A stretch of DNA of 64,000 nt, taken from the NCBI GenBank assembly GCA_910587475.1, contig CAJUMR010000011.1, positions 19,016 to 83,015 of the forward strand. The letters run 5' to 3'. Every line of letters starts with the position of its first letter. The first letter of the stretch is position 1. Both the position numbers and the translations under genes were made by a program. Shown piece by piece: positions 34,855 through 42,704 of this stretch. Under the pieces are notes generated by a model. That model searched no databases. It saw only the letters and a program-made list of their open reading frames with translations, and was not told the origin of the DNA. The stretch comes from an uncultured Muribaculaceae bacterium. GTDB taxonomy: Bacteria; Bacteroidota; Bacteroidia; Bacteroidales; Muribaculaceae.

Positions 34855-36087
34855 TCACATAGCCACCTTGGCTGTTTTCCCGCCTTGACTGCGGATGAAA
34901 ATTCCTGCACGCGGATTCTCTACTCTGACGCCCTGAAGATTGTAGTAAACCGCCGGTGCAGTGTCTGCGTTTTCAATAGCGACATCGTCCACACCACTTG
35001 AATCTTCAGCAACATCCTCTTTGAAGAAAAAACGGACATTTTCGAAATTCATCACTGTCGACCCGGCCGCTTTATCTACCGCATGCACGGTTCCGAACGA
35101 CATTGCGGCGTTACCCATCGGATCACGTCGGTCTTCATCCCATGTTATATCGCGGATTCTGCCTATTACAGTTTCATTGTCCGATTCATCGGCAAGCACG
35201 AGTGTTTTGCCGCCTACTGTAACCGATTGCGAACGCATGATAGCTGTCGAACCGTCGACTTCAATCTCGATCGGATTTTCCCATCCCGAACGGAAAGCAT
35301 TGTAAACCACGGCTTTCTTGCCATCACTGACCGCATGAACGACAGTCTGCTCCTTGTCGTTAGAGTCGATCACGCCGTCGCCGTTGATATCGCCGGGATA
35401 ATACTCCATCTCGCCATGACCGAGATAGAATGTCGAATTCTCGGCAATTTCAAACCATCCGACTTCCTGACCGGCATTGTTTTTCACCACATAGCCCCAG
35501 CGATCATTGGTAGTGATCTTGGTGATTTTGCCATGATGAAGTTCGAAAGTCCCGACAAACGGACGTTCGTAGTTAGCCACATACCTTCCGTCTGCAACAT
35601 CGACGGTTACAAAATGGACAGGCATACCGGGGTCATCATAATCGTCGGGATCTTCGTAATAGGTGAGCACTTTGCGCGACGGAATGGTGATAGTGCCGTT
35701 AGCGACATCGACATTGCCCTTGAGTATCGCATTGACAAAGAACAGATACCCGATGTTGACATCTCCGTCGTTTAAGGCAAAATAGTCTTCGACGATCATC
35801 GGCTGTTCGGCACACCATCCGAACGGCTCGTTGGTCTCGGGCCAGATAAGCGGGCTGTAATACTCACAGTAATAACGCCCTTTCACCTGATTGTCGAAAT
35901 CGGTGATTTGCATAGACTTAGCCTGTTGGCTGACTTGGTTTACCACTGCATCCGGCGACTCAGTCTGCAGAGTAAAACGGTTGAAACGTCCGCGGGCAAA
36001 TTCTGCCTGATCATGATTTGCTGCTGATGACACGAGGGATGAAGCGCCGAGCAATGCGGCTAACGTCAAAAAGTAGAAATGTTTCAT
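34855..36087 (-). CDS. Secreted protein with a Ca-binding (dockerin-like) loop and short sorting-type tail
   Basis: A 410-residue protein with a signal peptide (cleavage near SSAANH). I do not recognise the main domain, which is beta-rich with many Tyr and Asp. A single EF-hand/dockerin-like calcium loop, DINGDGVIDSNDKEQ, lies at about residue 233. The C-terminal about 35 residues (AVYYNLQGVRVENPRAGIFI then a basic end) are a tail common on secreted proteins of Prevotella and Muribaculaceae and resemble a type IX sorting signal. The gene is monocistronic and convergent with the PepSY-like gene. Confidence 0.7.
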   Translation of the reverse strand: MKHFYFLTLAALLGASSLVSSAANHDQAEFARGRFNRFTLQTESPDAVVNQVSQQAKSMQITDFDNQVKGRYYCEYYSPLIWPETNEPFGWCAEQPMIVEDYFALNDGDVNIGYLFFVNAILKGNVDVANGTITIPSRKVLTYYEDPDDYDDPGMPVHFVTVDVADGRYVANYERPFVGTFELHHGKITKITTNDRWGYVVKNNAGQEVGWFEIAENSTFYLGHGEMEYYPGDINGDGVIDSNDKEQTVVHAVSDGKKAVVYNAFRSGWENPIEIEVDGSTAIMRSQSVTVGGKTLVLADESDNETVIGRIRDITWDEDRRDPMGNAAMSFGTVHAVDKAAGSTVMNFENVRFFFKEDVAEDSSGVDDVAIENADTAPAVYYNLQGVRVENPRAGIFIRSQGGKTAKVAM

Positions 36088-36271
36088 ATTGCACTATGTG
36101 TTTAATTAATAGGGATTCGGGTGAGGATAAACAGCCGTCAAAAGCGATGTTTGATCATTTCATCCGCAAATATGGGCCTAATAATTGACATATGCAAGTT
36201 TTATGCCGATTTTCTTCGACATTATGACGCAAAACGCACTAAGCATCTTGACAAACGCACACCACGAATGC

Positions 36272-37621
36272 CTATTTTACGGACTTGATGAAAGCGACGA
36301 TATCGGTCAGCACTTCCTCTGAGATAGTTTCGGCTATGTCACCATACTCGTTCATTTCGCCGGTAGCTGCATGTTGCAGCAGATGATTGAGTCCTTCATA
36401 CTCCTTGACCCGGGCCTTCTTCACCTTGTCGCGTATCGCTGCGAGATTTGACCGACTGTCGACCTGAGTGTCGAGAGAGCCGTTGACCGCAAACACCTCG
36501 CATCTTATCTTCGGAAGCCATTCCGACGGATCAAGACTCACGAGCTTGCGGAAATAACTTCCGTCGGACGTCGCAGCCACGTTCTGTTTGATCGAAGCAA
36601 GCACAACAGGCATAACATCGAGGTCATACTCTGCCACATATTTGTCAGGATCGATATCTGCGTAAGCTTTTCCGGCTGCGATATCGCCGAAACACAGCGA
36701 CAGCAGCTTCAACATGTCGTCTTTCTGCTTTTCGCTCGGATTGAGCTTGTCGAGCACACGGCTGTTCTGAGCAATGAGCATATCGCGACCTTTCACAGCA
36801 AGACCCGCGAGGCTCACAACGAAATCTGCCGAACGGTCGGCTGCAAGCATGAGCGCAATCGTTCCACCCTCCGAGTGTCCTACGACTCCGACCCGTCCCG
36901 CTCGTCCGACCGATCTCATAAACTTGACCGCAGCCTCTGCGTCTGACTTGAAATCGTCGATATCGGCCGACTTAAAGTCGCCCTCCGACTGTGCTGTGCC
37001 ACGGTCATCGTATCTAAGCGACGCTATGCCTTCTCGCGCCAAACGGTCGGCAATGACGGCAAACGGCCGGTGATCAAACATTTCCTCATCGCGGTTCTGC
37101 GGTCCGCTCCCGCTGACCATCACCACAGCCACTCCTTTGGTCCAATTGTCGGGCAAAACTAATGTGCCGGCCAATTTCACCCCGTCAGCAGAGGTGAAAA
37201 CCGTGTCGAGGCTCTGGTAAGGGAAGGGCGCCCGAGGGGTCTGAGGACGCCGCTCCGACAGCGGCTTCTCAGGCGTAAGCTCTAACGGAAACGAATATCC
37301 CCGCTGCGAAAAAGTACCTCTTATCGCATCGGAAGTGACGCGTCCTCTGTATGTCGCGCCGATCGAACGGATCTCCACCGCCACACTATCGCCGCTGCAG
37401 TGAGTCACGACTGCAGCTATGCCTTTGGCTCCTTGCATCGGAGAGTCGAGCTTACATAGGGTCTCACCTCCTTGCTCGCTGAAATTGAACACAAGCGGCA
37501 ACTTGGCCTGACCGAGATCAAGATCTCCGCGCCACACACCATCGAGAGCAGCCGCTTCGCCAAACACCGACAAAGCCGCGGCCACGAAAGAAAACACATA
37601 TTTAAAACCTCTAATTTTCAT
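36272..37621 (-). CDS. Alpha/beta hydrolase, secreted
   Basis: The 449-residue protein has a signal peptide, a small beta domain (about 25-125; GVWRGDLDLGQAKLPLVF) and an alpha/beta hydrolase domain (about 140-449). The nucleophile serine is in GVVGHSEGGTIALML (about residue 256), the probable acid in NGSLDTQV (about 385) and the His in EGLNHLLQ (about 415). The layout matches the EstD-like esterase group. The substrate, an ester or acylated compound in the periplasm, is unknown. I start at 37621 because the basic signal-peptide start lies there; the frame extends 13 codons upstream. It follows the DUF6268 gene by 50 bases on the same strand. Confidence 0.85.
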   Translation of the reverse strand: MKIRGFKYVFSFVAAALSVFGEAAALDGVWRGDLDLGQAKLPLVFNFSEQGGETLCKLDSPMQGAKGIAAVVTHCSGDSVAVEIRSIGATYRGRVTSDAIRGTFSQRGYSFPLELTPEKPLSERRPQTPRAPFPYQSLDTVFTSADGVKLAGTLVLPDNWTKGVAVVMVSGSGPQNRDEEMFDHRPFAVIADRLAREGIASLRYDDRGTAQSEGDFKSADIDDFKSDAEAAVKFMRSVGRAGRVGVVGHSEGGTIALMLAADRSADFVVSLAGLAVKGRDMLIAQNSRVLDKLNPSEKQKDDMLKLLSLCFGDIAAGKAYADIDPDKYVAEYDLDVMPVVLASIKQNVAATSDGSYFRKLVSLDPSEWLPKIRCEVFAVNGSLDTQVDSRSNLAAIRDKVKKARVKEYEGLNHLLQHAATGEMNEYGDIAETISEEVLTDIVAFIKSVK

Positions 37622-37671
37622 CGTATTACCATTTTTAATTACAAATCCGACTCCGCTCACACCGATCCAAC

Positions 37672-38571
37672 CTACAAAGCATAATTAAACGAGATCTGTA
37701 CGAATGGTCGTGTCGGCATCGGTATATCAAAATATCTTTTTGTGCCTGTCACACCGGTGACGCGGCTTGACATTTTCACTATCACTCCACTCTGTATTTC
37801 GCCATAGAAATTTGTCGCCAACCGGCGCTTGTACTTTATGCCTGGACGAAAATTAGTGTTTGTATATCGACATCTTTCCGGTAAGTCGACATAGTGCGGC
37901 CGAAAATAAAATGACCTCACATCTATATCACCCCCAATCGTTATAAGATCGGATTTTGTCGGAGTAAAATCCAACCCGAACATACCGCCGTAGAAGTTTA
38001 TGGCATAGCGATCGTTGAACCGATGGCGGTACATAAACACTAAAAATGCCGGAATTTTAGACGTTGAATTTATCAACACAAGCGGACCTATGCCAAATTG
38101 AGTATTTCTATTGAACCTCAACATAAACAACCCCATCGCAATGCCTGATACCCGCTGAAAACTCTTATCACCCCAATCGGCCGACACTGTTCCGAACGCC
38201 ATGAATGGAAGCCCCCAAAGCCGGCTGCGAAACGACGACGAAACACCCATCTGACCATAAAGATGCGTTTTATTCATATCCATCTGTTGAGGATCACAAT
38301 CTTCCGGAAGGTCATCTGTAGGGAAATCGACTTGCAACGAATTGTAATTTACATTTGCTGAAAGAGTAAATCGTTGTTTCTTGAGAAACTCGTATGACAC
38401 ACGAGCGTTGAAATGATCGGAAATTGACGCATCGGTGTAATCATATGATACCTTGATGTTTGTTTTTACCAATCCATAGCCATCATTTGGAACTCCCTGT
38501 GCAACACAACGGATACTCAACATAAGCGTGATGTTAAGAATTACAAGCGGGAGTATGGATAGACGACGCAT
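37672..38571 (-). CDS. DUF6268 outer membrane beta-barrel protein
   Basis: The 299-residue protein has a signal peptide ending CVAQ, then alternating beta-strands typical of a small outer-membrane barrel, closing with the aromatic strand FVQISFNYAL. It fits DUF6268 (for example the VKTNIKVSYDYTDA start and the FYGGMFGLDFTPT region). No function is known. It may share a transcript with the alpha/beta hydrolase downstream. Confidence 0.72.
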   Translation of the reverse strand: MRRLSILPLVILNITLMLSIRCVAQGVPNDGYGLVKTNIKVSYDYTDASISDHFNARVSYEFLKKQRFTLSANVNYNSLQVDFPTDDLPEDCDPQQMDMNKTHLYGQMGVSSSFRSRLWGLPFMAFGTVSADWGDKSFQRVSGIAMGLFMLRFNRNTQFGIGPLVLINSTSKIPAFLVFMYRHRFNDRYAINFYGGMFGLDFTPTKSDLITIGGDIDVRSFYFRPHYVDLPERCRYTNTNFRPGIKYKRRLATNFYGEIQSGVIVKMSSRVTGVTGTKRYFDIPMPTRPFVQISFNYAL

Positions 38572-38731
38572 ATTTTCCTAAAGGATATCGATTAGTAAGG
38601 ATTGCAAAAATAACGAATTAATCTGATACATAATTCTTTTTCACCGATAAATCAACGGCAAGAATATTTTTGCAGCGGCTCAAAGACCTGTGGCAATCAC
38701 TGAGGCAAACCATAAGCAGAGAAATACTCCG

Positions 38732-39349
38732 TTAGATAGCACCAGGTTCTTTGAAAACTATCGACAGAATATAACTTATACGATGTTTTTTCGGAGTAAA
38801 GTATTTGACTCGGAATTTTGGCAGAGCATTGACGAGCCTTAAAGCCTCGGCATTGGCAGCTTCGTTTTTGCTTGGCCTGAGAATTCTCGGGTCTGTAGCA
38901 GTACCGTCGGGTTGAACGTAAAAGTCGACAACGACTCTTTCGCGACCTTTATATCCTTCAGGTATTTGTATATTGGCGTCTAACCATTCTTTGAACTTTC
39001 CTTTTCCTCCTGGAAATTCAATAATGGGATCAGTGATAGGCCAGCAATAATTTGCTCTTACATCAGATTTTAATTTTTCGAGGTCGTCCGAAGAAATAGT
39101 AATGAATACCGCGCGGTTTTCATACTCATCGTTCTTCACTTCCATTTTTAAGATTGAGCCGGGATCAAGCATATCGGGGTTGGCCCCAACTATCCATTCG
39201 TCGTTGAAGTAGTAAAACACCATGGTGGTATCCTGCTCTGTCAGTGGAAATTGGATTTCTTCGAACACGCTGTCTTTCTCGCAACAGTTTTGTGCGAAAG
39301 CTAAACAAGATTGGACGATAAACAAAGAAAGTAAAATAAGTTTATTCAT
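38732..39349 (-). CDS. Secreted TonB C-terminal-domain protein
   Basis: A 205-residue protein with a cleavable signal peptide (ending AFAQ) and a C-terminal TonB-C domain (about 120-200: FPGGKGKFKEWLDANIQIPEG, then VVVDFYVQPDGT and ALPKFRVKYF). Unlike classical TonB it has no N-terminal membrane anchor or Pro-rich spacer, so it is more likely a periplasmic protein than an energy transducer; about 95 residues of unknown type precede the domain. It ends about 160 bases before the DUF6268 gene begins. Nothing else is seen in that gap. Confidence 0.75.
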   Translation of the reverse strand: MNKLILLSLFIVQSCLAFAQNCCEKDSVFEEIQFPLTEQDTTMVFYYFNDEWIVGANPDMLDPGSILKMEVKNDEYENRAVFITISSDDLEKLKSDVRANYCWPITDPIIEFPGGKGKFKEWLDANIQIPEGYKGRERVVVDFYVQPDGTATDPRILRPSKNEAANAEALRLVNALPKFRVKYFTPKKHRISYILSIVFKEPGAI

Positions 39350-39425
39350 AACCTTAAAGTTTATTTCCGGCAGCTCTACGAAAATTATATTAAAAGAATA
39401 CGTGAGCCAACTATGCCACGTCTAA

Positions 39426-39543
39426 ACTTGATGGCCGTAGGAAACCTTTGTACTCAGATGTGGTGACAGCAGCCCACGCTACGCGAGGGAAGCCGCCATG
39501 CCAAATCTTTGAGTACTGTTGAAAATTTCCTACGTTTTCAAGT
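39426..39543. other. 118-base imperfect inverted repeat (structured RNA or miniature element)
   Basis: Four paired blocks in matching order: ACTTGA (39426), GTAGGAAA (39437), TACTCA (39451), then TGG; and on the other side CCA, TGAGTA (39510), TTTCCTAC (39526), TCAAGT (39538). Internal loops of unequal size separate them, and the apex can fold further (TGGTG/CGCCA, CGC/GCG). The region has no reading frame of interest. It lies in the gap between the TonB-C gene and tRNA-Leu. Confidence 0.55.
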
Positions 39544-39763
39544 TCAAGATAAGCATAACGCTTCTTATTTTCCAAAATGTCGTGACGAGATATATCTCAT
39601 CAAGTGCAAATATACGGATTTTATTTGAAACCAAAAATGCCTGGATAAAAGAAATTTAGATAAACAAATAGAATAAAGCGAACAGAGCTTAAAAATAGCT
39701 AACCCGACACTATCGGCTTGCCATTATTTTGCTGAGCAGCACACTTTTAGCGCACTTTTAATC

Positions 39764-39805
39764 AAAAAAAAATAATGACTGCAAATCAAACGATTAACAG
39801 TCATT
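39764..39805 (-). terminator. Intrinsic terminator of tRNA-Leu
   Basis: On the minus strand AATGACTG pairs with CAGTCATT and is followed (after one A) by nine T. It begins 6 bases after the tRNA 3' end. Confidence 0.85.
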
Positions 39806-39810
39806 ATCAG

Positions 39811-39892
39811 TACCCGGACCCGGGATCGAACCGGGATGGGTCGCCCCACCGGTGTTTGAGACCGGCGCGTCTACCGATTCCGCCATCCGGGC
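39811..39892 (-). tRNA. tRNA-Leu (anticodon CAA)
   Basis: On the minus strand: acceptor GCCCGGA pairing with TCCGGGT (first pair G-T wobble), D arm, anticodon stem CCGGT/ACCGG with the seven-base loop CTCAAAC giving anticodon CAA, a long variable arm (TGGGGCGACCC region) as in class II tRNAs, T arm CCCGG TTCGATC CCGGG, and discriminator A. CCA is not encoded. Position 39842-39870 of the plus strand covers the anticodon arm. A terminator follows immediately. Confidence 0.96.
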
Positions 39893-40028
39893 GAATGGTG
39901 ATGCAAAGGTAATCGTTTTTTTTGATTCCTACAAGGCTTATTTTGTTCGTGAAGCGTTTATTAAGCACTATCGCCATCCTTTGCGGATTAAAATGTGTTA
40001 AACCGCACGTAGTTTGAGCGTTTTTGAT

Positions 40029-40036
40029 TAAGTTTG
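40029..40036 (+). promoter_or_regulatory. Putative -7 box of the branching-enzyme gene
   Basis: TAAGTTTG matches TAnnTTTG; the predicted start near 40043 gives about 22 bases of leader. The nearest TTTG (40013-40016) is only 12 bases upstream, so the -33 contact is unclear. Confidence 0.5.
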
Positions 40037-40064
40037 TAAAAATTAAACCCAACGAACAAGTCGT

Positions 40065-42173
40065 ATGAGATCTAAAGATAAAATGCCAAAATCCAAGCCC
40101 GTAACAAAAAACACAAGCAAACCGACCGCCCGCGGCCGCCGCAAATCAGCAGCCAAAGTGCTGCCAATAATAAAAAATGACCCGTGGCTCGAGCCATATG
40201 CCGACGCTATAAATGGCAGGCACGACGACGCCTTGCGGAAACTATCCGAACTCGGTGGCAATCTCATCGACTTTGCCAACGCCCACCATTACTTCGGTCT
40301 GCACCGCAACCCCGACGGAACATGGATCTTCCGCGAATGGGCGCCAAACGCTACGGCGATCACTCTTGTCGGCGATTTCTCAAGATGGCAGGAAGAGGCT
40401 ATGTTCTCGCTCAGCCGCACCGACAACGGTGTGTGGGAAGTCAAGTTGCCCTCCGGAGCGCTCAACCACGGCGACCACTACAAAATGATGGTCCACTGGG
40501 ACGGCGGCGAAGGCATGCGCATACCGGCCTATGCAACCCGCGTGGTGCAAGATCCCGACACTGCCATATTCTCGGCCCAGGTGTGGGATCCTGCCGAAGG
40601 CTACCACTGGCAAGCGACCGATTTCACGCCTGACACCCGCCCTCTGCTCATCTACGAATGCCATATCGGCATGGCGCAGCAACGAGAAGGCGTCGGGACT
40701 TACGACGAGTTCCGCGAAAAAGTGTTGCCGCGCATAGCTGCCGACGGCTACAACGCCATACAGATCATGGCCATTCAGGAGCACCCCTATTATGGATCGT
40801 TCGGCTACCATGTGTCTAACTTCTTCGCGGCATCGAGCCGGTTCGGCACTCCGGAGCAGCTCAAGGCTCTGATCGACGCCGCCCACGCCGAGGGAATCGC
40901 CGTGATAATGGATATAGTCCACAGCCACGCTGTCAAGAACGAACTTGAAGGACTCGGCAGGCTCGACGGAAGCTATGACCTCTACTTCTACGGTGACGGA
41001 CGCCGCGAACATCCGGCCTGGGACTCGCTGTGCTTCGACTACGGCAAAAATGAAGTGCTTCACTTCCTGCTGTCAAACTGCAAATACTGGATGGAAGAGT
41101 ATCACTTCGACGGCTTCCGCTTCGACGGGGTGACATCGATGCTATACTACAACCACGGCCTCGGCCAGGCATTCGGGGGCTACGGCGACTACTACAACGG
41201 CGCCCAGGACACCAATGCCATCACCTATCTTACTCTTGCCAACGAACTGATCCACAAGTTCAATCCTCGCGCTATCACCATCGCCGAGGAGATGAGCGGC
41301 ATGCCCGGACTCGCACTGCCGGTCAAGGACGGCGGCATCGGCTTCGACTACCGCATGGCAATGGGCATCCCCGACTACTGGATCAAGACCCTCAAGGAGA
41401 AGAAAGACGAGGACTGGCATCCGACCTCAATCTTCTGGGAACTTACCAACCGGCGCGCCGACGAAAAGACAATCAGCTATGTCGAAAGCCACGATCAGGC
41501 TCTCGTCGGCGACAAGACTGTGATTTTCCGCCTGATCGACAAGGAGATGTACTGGCACATGGAGAAAGACGACGACAACATGACCGTGGCCCGCGGAGTC
41601 GCACTCCACAAGATGATACGGCTCGTGACCATCGCGACGATCAACGGCGGTTATCTCAACTTCATGGGCAACGAATTCGGCCATCCGGAGTGGATAGACT
41701 TTCCGCGCGAAGGCAACGGCTGGAGCTACAAATATGCCCGCCGCCAGTGGGATCTCGTCGACCGTAAGGATCTGAAATACCAATATCTCAACGACTTCGA
41801 CAACGCCATGGTCGAACTGATCAGCTCTCAGTACGACTTCCAGGCGCTCCCCGTCAGAAAACTGTGGGAGAAAGACGACGATCAGGTGCTCGCGTTCATG
41901 CGCGGCGACCTCGTGTTCGTGTTCAATTTCAATCCTTTCAAATCGTTTGAAGGTTACGGAGTCCTTGCTCCCGGAGGAGGTTACAGAACAGTTCTGTCGA
42001 CCGACCGACCCGAGTTCGGAGGCTACGGCAACATCGATGAGACAATCGAACATCTCACGGTCAGCGATCCCCTCTATTCGCCTCACGGCGTCGAATGGCT
42101 GAAACTCTACCTGCCGGCCCGGTCGGCGATGGTGCTCCGCAAAAATCCCCCGGCACCCCGCCGGAAGAGATAA
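40065..42173 (+). CDS. glgB: 1,4-alpha-glucan branching enzyme, eukaryote-like GH13_8 type
   Basis: The 702-residue enzyme makes alpha-1,6 branches in glycogen. A basic N-terminal extension of about 35 residues (KSKP, RGRRKSAAK) precedes a CBM48 domain (about 80-175; FREWAPNATAITLVGDFSRW) and a GH13 barrel. Catalytic residues are visible in GFRFDGVTSM (nucleophile Asp, about 350), IAEEMSGMPG (acid Glu, about 406) and VESHDQALVG (third Asp, about 474). Phrases such as YYGSFGYHVSNFF and GNEFGHPEWIDFPREGNGWSY match the plant/animal-type branching enzymes found in Bacteroidota rather than E. coli GlgB. An alternative start is 40083. It is convergent, with no gap, with the HSPF-motif gene. Confidence 0.93.
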   Translation: MRSKDKMPKSKPVTKNTSKPTARGRRKSAAKVLPIIKNDPWLEPYADAINGRHDDALRKLSELGGNLIDFANAHHYFGLHRNPDGTWIFREWAPNATAITLVGDFSRWQEEAMFSLSRTDNGVWEVKLPSGALNHGDHYKMMVHWDGGEGMRIPAYATRVVQDPDTAIFSAQVWDPAEGYHWQATDFTPDTRPLLIYECHIGMAQQREGVGTYDEFREKVLPRIAADGYNAIQIMAIQEHPYYGSFGYHVSNFFAASSRFGTPEQLKALIDAAHAEGIAVIMDIVHSHAVKNELEGLGRLDGSYDLYFYGDGRREHPAWDSLCFDYGKNEVLHFLLSNCKYWMEEYHFDGFRFDGVTSMLYYNHGLGQAFGGYGDYYNGAQDTNAITYLTLANELIHKFNPRAITIAEEMSGMPGLALPVKDGGIGFDYRMAMGIPDYWIKTLKEKKDEDWHPTSIFWELTNRRADEKTISYVESHDQALVGDKTVIFRLIDKEMYWHMEKDDDNMTVARGVALHKMIRLVTIATINGGYLNFMGNEFGHPEWIDFPREGNGWSYKYARRQWDLVDRKDLKYQYLNDFDNAMVELISSQYDFQALPVRKLWEKDDDQVLAFMRGDLVFVFNFNPFKSFEGYGVLAPGGGYRTVLSTDRPEFGGYGNIDETIEHLTVSDPLYSPHGVEWLKLYLPARSAMVLRKNPPAPRRKR

Positions 42174-42704
42174 TCAGAACTTCACCTCGAATGACTGACG
42201 GGGAAGTGTCGGAGAGCACACTATGATGGTGAACGATCCGGAGTTGTCGAAGCGCATCCCCCGGCTCACTGACGACCATACTCTTTCACACGTCTCCGAC
42301 CCTCCGTGAGCCTTGTCGGGAAAAACGACCACCGCCCGCTGTCCGACACTGCCGACCGCCTGACTGTCATCATTGACAATCACCATGTCGGCTTCTGCTG
42401 GATCTCCGGTCACTTTCACTGTGCTACGCGCCGCCTTCACAGCTGCGACTTCTGCATCTGCATGACGCTCTCCGACGATAGCAACCGTCGCCGGATTGAA
42501 CCTCACGGCTATACGGAACAACAGTCTGAGGCGGCGCAGCCTGATGCTCTCGGCCGCGGCTTTGGCATCAAGACTGTCGTAGGCATAATAAGGGAGTCGC
42601 TCGCGAAGGGTGCGGGTGATGAAATCGTAGGCAAACGGCGAATGGATGCCGAAGCCTCGCCCATGGCGCCAACGCTTGTAGCGCCTTACTAAATCAATTT
42701 GCAT
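42174..42704 (-). CDS. HSPF-motif protein, possibly a degenerate SAM-methyltransferase
   Basis: A 176-residue protein starting MQIDLVRRYKRWRHGRGFGI and carrying the GIHSPFAYDFITRTL segment found at the N-terminus of a group of Bacteroidales class I methyltransferase-like proteins. The following part (about 75-175) has the beta-alpha alternation of a Rossmann half (FNPATVAIVGERHAD, EADMVIVNDD) but lacks the Gly-rich SAM motif and is shorter than the usual about 240 residues, so activity is doubtful. The start at 42704 overlaps the end of yfhO by 16 bases, so it is translated with it; the longer frame upstream is inside yfhO. Function unknown. Confidence 0.6.
   Translation of the reverse strand: MQIDLVRRYKRWRHGRGFGIHSPFAYDFITRTLRERLPYYAYDSLDAKAAAESIRLRRLRLLFRIAVRFNPATVAIVGERHADAEVAAVKAARSTVKVTGDPAEADMVIVNDDSQAVGSVGQRAVVVFPDKAHGGSETCERVWSSVSRGMRFDNSGSFTIIVCSPTLPRQSFEVKF

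Noticed and set aside
34789..35001. 70-residue plus-strand frame after the PepSY-like gene
   Set aside because: It runs through the shared terminator hairpin and the antisense side of the next gene.
40380..42086. Long minus-strand frames (227 and 219 residues) opposite the branching enzyme
   Set aside because: Antisense shadows; the plus-strand protein carries every GH13 catalytic motif.
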